From Stropharia rugosoannulata (taxonomy: Eukaryota > Basidiomycota > Agaricomycetes > Agaricales > Strophariaceae): DNA of 64,000 nt. Position numbers and translations under genes: made by a program. The DNA is taken from NCBI GenBank assembly GCA_028532985.1, contig JANCIK010000001.1, positions 3,286,001-3,350,000 on the forward strand, given 5' to 3'. Under the pieces are notes generated by a model. It saw nothing but the letters and a program-made list of their open reading frames with translations, ran no database searches and was not told the DNA's origin. Shown here in pieces: positions 58,615 to 64,000 of this stretch; the first letter of the stretch is position 1; every line of letters starts with the position of its first letter.

Positions 58615-59517
58615 GTATGATGTATAAATGATGTATGTTGATTACTTCAAAACGGTTGGTAAGGTGTTAGTGTTAAATGTGCAGACATTGACAGATATGA
58701 TTTTACTTACTTGAGTGAATATCAGCCTGTGTCAGCTCTCTGTCTTCCCAGCAGCAGTATTTGAGTCGATAGCGCGAGTGTCGATTATGCCCAAGAAACC
58801 CAGGACATATAAGCTCGAACGTCTACAGAGATACGGAACCAGCGTTGCGAGGTAATCAATCTGAAACCAGAATTAATTACTCCAGGATACTCGTGAGTTG
58901 CGGATTGTCGGGTTGAATATAGCATCTACTAAGAAAACCAATGAGAAGTTGATGCGAAGTGGCAGTTGATGCGATGAGTGCACGAGGGAAATATTGTACC
59001 AAGGAAATATTAATTAATATTACCTAAGCCAAATGCAGTGCCGTTCAAGAAGGCGCTTAGTACAAGGCGCTTAGTACCTACTAAAACGACCGTATTAGTA
59101 TGTGGGCTAAGAATTGGCTAAGAGAGTAGTTTGTGGCGGAGAAAATCAGAATGCTTGAGTAGTGAGGCATAGACAGTACAACATATGTATTATATATTGA
59201 AGATAAAGAAACAACGAACAGGCAAGAAACGGGCGAATCCAAACAACTGCGACCGGTAGCAACGACGTAGTCTACTAGATTCAAGTTTACTAGTAGCAAG
59301 TTAGTAGTTACTTATACACTGTCTGCAGGAGAAGAGATGTTCGAGGAGTGAAGAGGAGAGACCAGTAAGAATATTTAGGAGGGTCAAAAAAGTAGGGACG
59401 AGATGGAGTTAGTGACTCGGAATAATTGATATACATATATATAAACAAGGAAAATCTTACGACTCGAAGTTCGTACGTTCGTACTACTAGTATTTGACTA
59501 GTATGAATGCCGTTCAA
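58615..59517. other. intergenic stretch upstream of the W-rich gene
   Basis: AT-rich with no supported gene. It includes the upstream region of the 55891-58614 gene and the 3' flank of the next. A duplicated AAGGCGCTTAGTAC motif occurs at 59052-59065 and 59067-59080. Confidence 0.4.
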
Positions 59518-60529
59518 TCATTGTCCCTGGGCCTCATCCACCTTTTCAAGAATATAACGGATGTCGGAGTTTGCCCATGGTCTGTATTTCGACTCACGTT
59601 CAATTTTTGACTGCTGAGCCCGGTGGACGAACGAGAAAGAGGGATGGAAGCGAGTACTACCAGGGAGGCGATTATGGAGTCCGAAAAAGTCGATTTGACG
59701 ATCTTTGTCCTTCTTGCATTCCTCTTTCAGGTAACCAATTCGCCTTTCAATATCATGCAGGGCTACGGCGTCCTCTTGGTACATGCGCAGCAGAGGGGCT
59801 ACTTTTCGCATCCAATAATCAATGTCTAGCACTAGAGCGGATTGACGAATTGAGGCCGCACTTCTGGCGTCGGAGGCCATGACAAAATAAGACTCCAGGA
59901 CCTCTAAGGAACACTGCGCGAGGAAAGCTTGAAACTTGAGGGAGGTCAAGTTATACACCTATCTCCTATGTAAAAGAGTAAAGCTTACATCTTCCTGGTC
60001 AACTAGATGGTGCTCTTCCAGAAAAATATTGTGTACTGATGTTGCTTTTTTTGCGCCTTCCAAGAGTTGTGAGGTAAGAAACAAAGGCTCAACATCATGA
60101 TGATCTTCGTCACTATTGGTGGGGTAGTAGTCCTGATTTACGTCCTGTTTCACCAACTTTATTGTCATGAAATTGGCTCAACAAACCAACAATGACTGAG
60201 GCTCGTACATTTGTATTGGCTTGCTGGCGTATATCGCTATAGGCCGTAGGTGAGCCAGATAAAGAGACAGCCTCATCGCCCGTATTACAAGTGGAGATAC
60301 TCGACGTCCAAGCGTGAATGCGATCTGAGATAGATTCGGGGGGGCCGGATTCGATTGGTGGCAAGAACTCCTTGTGCCCTTTCAAGGGGCCAACCAAGGA
60401 CTCAGGAGTACTGGAACTGCTACTCCTATAGCTGGAGAGTCCGTCTTCATGTCCAAATGTAGAGTCCTTATCTGTCGAAGAAGTGATAAGGGCAAATTCC
60501 CCATACATGTCGAGCACAGGAGGGATCAT
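59518..60529 (-). CDS. unrecognised protein, multi-exon
   Basis: The 3' exon encodes LTSLKFQAFLAQCSLEVLESYFVMASDARSA to the stop, including IDYWMRKVAPLLRMYQEDAVALHDIERRIGYLKEECKKDKD. An intron of 52 nt (donor GTACGA, about 60210) joins an upstream exon, QQANTN, to LVKQDVNQDYYPTNSDEDHHD in frame. The first accepted exon starts at ATG 60529 (MIPPVLDMYGEFALITSS). The frame upstream of it (QHYFYQYRSQIDHLSSAY) also looks coding and could be reached by a GTATCC donor near 60690, so the real start may lie 200-400 nt further up. No domain was recognised. It looks like a helical, Ser/Pro-rich protein. Only the 3' half is firm. Confidence 0.5.
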
Positions 60530-61914
60530 ATAGGCACTGGATAAGTGGTCGATTTGACTTCGATATTGATAAAAGTAGTGCTGAATACTTTTTCTGCAGT
60601 AGACACGTAATCATGGGAACCACAACTGTAAAATGTAAGGACCCCTGAACAGATCCAATGATCCATGGGAAAACTTCATGGGGATACCTGCAGATAGATA
60701 CACTGCTATTGTGTTGTATTTTGAAAGCCTTAATAGAGCTCTGATCTAAGGGTACACTTGTTGACAAATTGGCGGTGTCCGACACGTTGCCCAAAGATGT
60801 TTCCCGTCTTGAAAGAAATAGGTAATTGAGACTATGGGCAGTTAATGTTTGGTTATTGCCAATCAAAATTCCTATTGCCAGTGTGTGATGTGACTGCCAC
60901 CAAACATGATGTAGCAAAATTGGGGCTTCCAATGGGCTTCCAGGGGTCGCTCCATTTCTCCGCGGGTATTAGGCGATTCTCGGAGTCACCATTCCGACTC
61001 CACATACAAGATTTCTGTACACCCGTGCCAGCCATTATTTGTATCAAACGTCTTCAGTGGCAACTTGTTATATTCTAAGTTCGTATCTCGGGTAAGTATA
61101 CTATGATTCAGCTCACAAGACTTATCCTGACTCGAGTCATCCTGAAGGGAGCAAACGCAGGTAGCTGTCATCCTTGTGTAATTGTCAAGAGGTCATTAAG
61201 ACAAGTTCCTTTTGCAATGCTCTCAGGCTGTATTTGGGCGTGGCATCTTAATATTTGAGTAATACTATTCTTCAAGAAGATTACTTCCAACTTCAAGTTC
61301 CAACTATTATTATGATTAGACCCGAGTCCGTCCGCAGCAGCGTGAGTGGCAGTGAGTTTAAGAAGCCAGCTGAGTATATTTCTAGAGTCATAATTGGCAC
61401 AGGGAGACTACAGACTTCGCCGTATCAGGCGGCCTTCGGACTCCTCCAGGGAATATCGACTGACTCACACTGTAGCAACAAGTTGGTAGCAACTTCACCT
61501 TTCAGAACAACTGGCGCAAATTTTGTATTGCGACTTAATCATTGTCACTGGCTTGAGTAGTATAGATTGCTAATTCGGAATGACTGGTTCCGTGACAGCT
61601 GACTCGGCCTCGTATGAGAACTTACCGGAAGATGTGCCCACCATCACTGATGGTTCGTAAACGGATTCAAACCATTCGAACACCGTTAATAATCCAACTA
61701 TTAATTGATTATGTTAATTCGGGAACCATTTTATCTTTCATCATAACAGGCTGAGGAAGTTTGCCATTCCCAAGCTGGAGTTAAAAAAGCCTACAGATGA
61801 TTTGAACATATAAAAACGGTAAAAGCTGAGAGTATTCTTACGACTGTTGATCGTCTAGTTTTCCTGCCAGCATTCACTGATTACTAAGGACTATCGGAGT
61901 CAAAGGAATCGAAC
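60530..61914. promoter_or_regulatory. divergent intergenic region, unknown genes
   Basis: 1.4 kb between two outward-pointing genes. Its left 400 nt may contain further 5' exons of the minus gene (a 154-codon open frame without ATG at 60468-60932). A 102-codon frame at 61255-61560 (+) is unsupported. The rest shows nothing recognisable. Confidence 0.35.
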
Positions 61915-63889
61915 ATGTCGTCTGGCAGGCACCCTCCAAGGGTAGTGCCCCCAATTCCATTACTAATCGGAAACTTGGCGTCCTACTATCAAGGTCGTTC
62001 GTTGGCCAATACTCATGGGTCTGACAACCCGGCTTTCTGGGAGTCCGAACCGCTTGCGGGGACGTTAATGGAGTCAGGCTTGAATCCAGAGGATATCCTC
62101 CTGATCGATCTTGATGATGACGAGTCCAGTACTCCCGGGGGCAGCGGTCAAGGCTCCAGTGCTCCGGGTAGTACTAGGCATGGGGCCTTGCGGCACCATT
62201 CCGGAAATACCGAAATCGCTCGGTCTCTAACAGCCCATGACTTAAGGCGCCAAAATGACTCGCGACATTCATTTACGATGATGTTTAAATCCGATGTCAG
62301 TGTCGTCTGTACTAAATGCTAGTAATCTTTGATCAATTGTTTTAATACGTCATTTGCTAGGATGAAATCGAAAGAGACTTATCTTCTGGCAACACCGAGT
62401 CGCGGTCCTTAACATATTACTTTGAGAGCGTTCGCAATCACTGGGGGGCGTACGCGGGGAACAAATTTGCAAAAGAGTCAAAGGAGAGTTCATTATGGAT
62501 ACTGCATCGGAAAAACATGTTCGGCACGGCTCGGCAAGCATTATCTCTGGCAACCATTTATCTCTTCACCTTCTATTTGTTTCGTTATCAACTCCTATAT
62601 TTCCTCTGGCGAGGAGATGCAGTTTGGGATGTAGAGGTATGTCAACAGCATCTTCTCATCGATTTGAATGGCAAAAGTTACTAGTACTAATTCATATAGT
62701 AGGTATTGATCGACAATTTGATGAAAAGCCTATTGGACTTTGATCCCAACTACAGAAATTTGTGGTTGCGGGTCAAAAAATCGTCACTTGCTATGAACCT
62801 AATACCTGACTTGGCGAAAGACGATCAAGATATATTTGTTGCAATTGTACAAGGGTCGAAAGATGCATTCTTTGAGTATGTTCTAAATGATCTGGTCGGT
62901 AGCGTAAGTCCTTCAACAAGTCGACCGTAAATTGCTACTAATATTTGATCATGTGTACAGTTCAATGAGCTGCAGGACGAATTCATGCAAATGATGATCC
63001 TAAAGGCAATTGGCGATTACATGACCCAGGGTCACAGTCTTTGTAGCAACATGAAGGTGTTCTTACAAGCCCAGATTCCGACCGACGGCAGCACGAGCAC
63101 CAGTTTTGAGAAAAGTGCAGAAGAGAAATATAGCTTTCTGGGTCTGTATAGCCTTTGGAAGAAGTTCAATCGAAAGGGCAGGAACTTTGATGCTACACCA
63201 CCAGCAATGAGCGCCAAAAGCAAGGCACGACTGATCCGTTTTTATACATCCCCTTTCGTCGAAGTTCTGTTTCGTTGTGCTGCTCTGTTTTGGGGCGTTG
63301 ACAGCCTTTTCGACACGAACAAAGGCTCACCGATCATATTCGCACAAGCGTTGACGATTCCCATTGCGGTGGTGAGCAGTCACATTTTACATACAGTAGT
63401 GTGACTAAACAATATCATGTTGATGTCTGTACCCGGTTGGCACCCGGATATATTTAGGCCGATATGGTCCTTGCGAGTCTAGCGAAGATTGAAAACGGCA
63501 CCAATGCTACCAGCCAACCATACACCTTGAAGTCGGATATGGTGGTTGCGTGTCAATTGCACTCGCATATGCTCGCATACCTTGTGGGGGAATCCCGACC
63601 GCCGGCACATGATGGGATGACGGAACGACAACAGTCCAACTCAATATCAGTCATATACATCTTCCTCGACAGCATCATGAAAACGTTAAAAGTCCCCTCG
63701 ACTATGGTGCTTCCAGCAATACCTCGGGTGGACCTCAATGCATCACAATTGCATTTTTATTTTGAAGGCTTGAAGTCCTTTGGCTCTGCTGCCAATGTCG
63801 AATCGGCTTACCTTCAGGACATATTCATCGATGAGGAAATCGAGGATCTCGGGCCGGGACTGGAGCCGTTGATCAAGCTCCCCGCGTAG
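61915..63889 (+). CDS. unrecognised agaricomycete-type protein
   Basis: Five exons from ATG 61915 (MSSGRHPPRVVPPIP), about 565 residues. The N-terminal exon is disordered with an acidic-Gly/Ser patch (LIDLDDDESSTPGGSGQGSS). Intron-joined exons then give a mostly helical body: TYYFESVRNHWGAYAGNKF, LYLFRYQLLYFLWRGDAVWDVE-like hydrophobic segment, IDNLMKSLLDFDPNYRNLWLRV, FNELQDEFMQMMILKAIGDYMTQG, LWKKFNRKGRNFDATPPAMS and VLFRCAALFWGVDSLFDTN. The C-terminal exon reads ADMVLASLAKIENGTNATS to LIKLPA. No motif ties it to a known enzyme. A GTCAGT donor after FKSD closes exon 1. It seems intact. Function unknown. Confidence 0.65.
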
Positions 63890-64000
63890 TTCATGGCAAG
63901 CTCATGGTAATTGCGAGCCTCAGGGACAACTCAGGTTATACACTGCATGGTTCCGCTCGTGCATCGGATTGTGTTACGTATGTCACAATAGTGTGTTGTA

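Noticed and set aside
60468..60932. 154-codon - frame
   Set aside because: No ATG at its start. Parts may be exons of the 59518-60529 gene, but the chain could not be closed, so it is not listed as a gene.

Overview
The window looks like a piece of an agaricomycete (mushroom-forming basidiomycete) nuclear genome. Genes sit close together on both strands and are cut by many introns of roughly 50 nt. The recognisable families fit that origin: two fungal P450s, a GPI-type GH18 chitinase, a DUF6698 protein, intron-rich A1 aspartic protease, and several agaricomycete-type proteins of unknown function. I saw no tRNA, rRNA, CRISPR array or prokaryotic feature. Exon structures were worked out by eye from reading frames and splice signals, so individual junctions are inferences.

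Left part (1-24.8 kb): mostly conserved cell functions. In order: Vps3844-type ER/vacuolar protein (-), F-box protein (+), YMC1-like mitochondrial carrier (-), C2H2 zinc-finger factor (+), a 1.9 kb gene-poor stretch, chitinase (-), mitochondrial J-protein (-), P450 (+), membrane-anchored glutaredoxin (-), HAD phosphatase of the pseudouridine-5'-phosphatase type (+), a large disordered coiled-coil protein (-) and a Bax-inhibitor/lifeguard membrane protein (+).

Middle (25-47 kb): a head-to-tail duplication of coclaurine-N-methyltransferase-like genes (-, -), secreted aspartic protease (+), very-long-chain 3-hydroxyacyl-CoA dehydratase (-), HMMR-like coiled-coil protein (-) divergent from a PSR1-like FCP/NIF phosphatase (+), a membrane/coiled-coil protein (-) whose start lies only 11 nt after the stop of a candidate telomeric TPP1-type OB-fold protein (-), then a second P450 (-). 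Between those last two lies a short relic of a sesquiterpene synthase, so the second P450 may be the survivor of a broken terpenoid locus.

Right part (47.9-64 kb): visibly AT-richer and more accessory. It holds an MGST3-like membrane glutathione transferase (+), a decayed copia-like stretch, a protein with an acidic pentapeptide minisatellite (-), a DUF6698 gene (-), and three unrecognised proteins (-, -, +).

Points I consider most worth following: the terpene-synthase relic beside the P450, three apparent GC-AG introns in two adjacent genes, the TPP1 candidate and its 11-nt spacing to the next gene, the tandem methyltransferases, and an 11-nt microexon that carries the active-site cysteine of the glutaredoxin.
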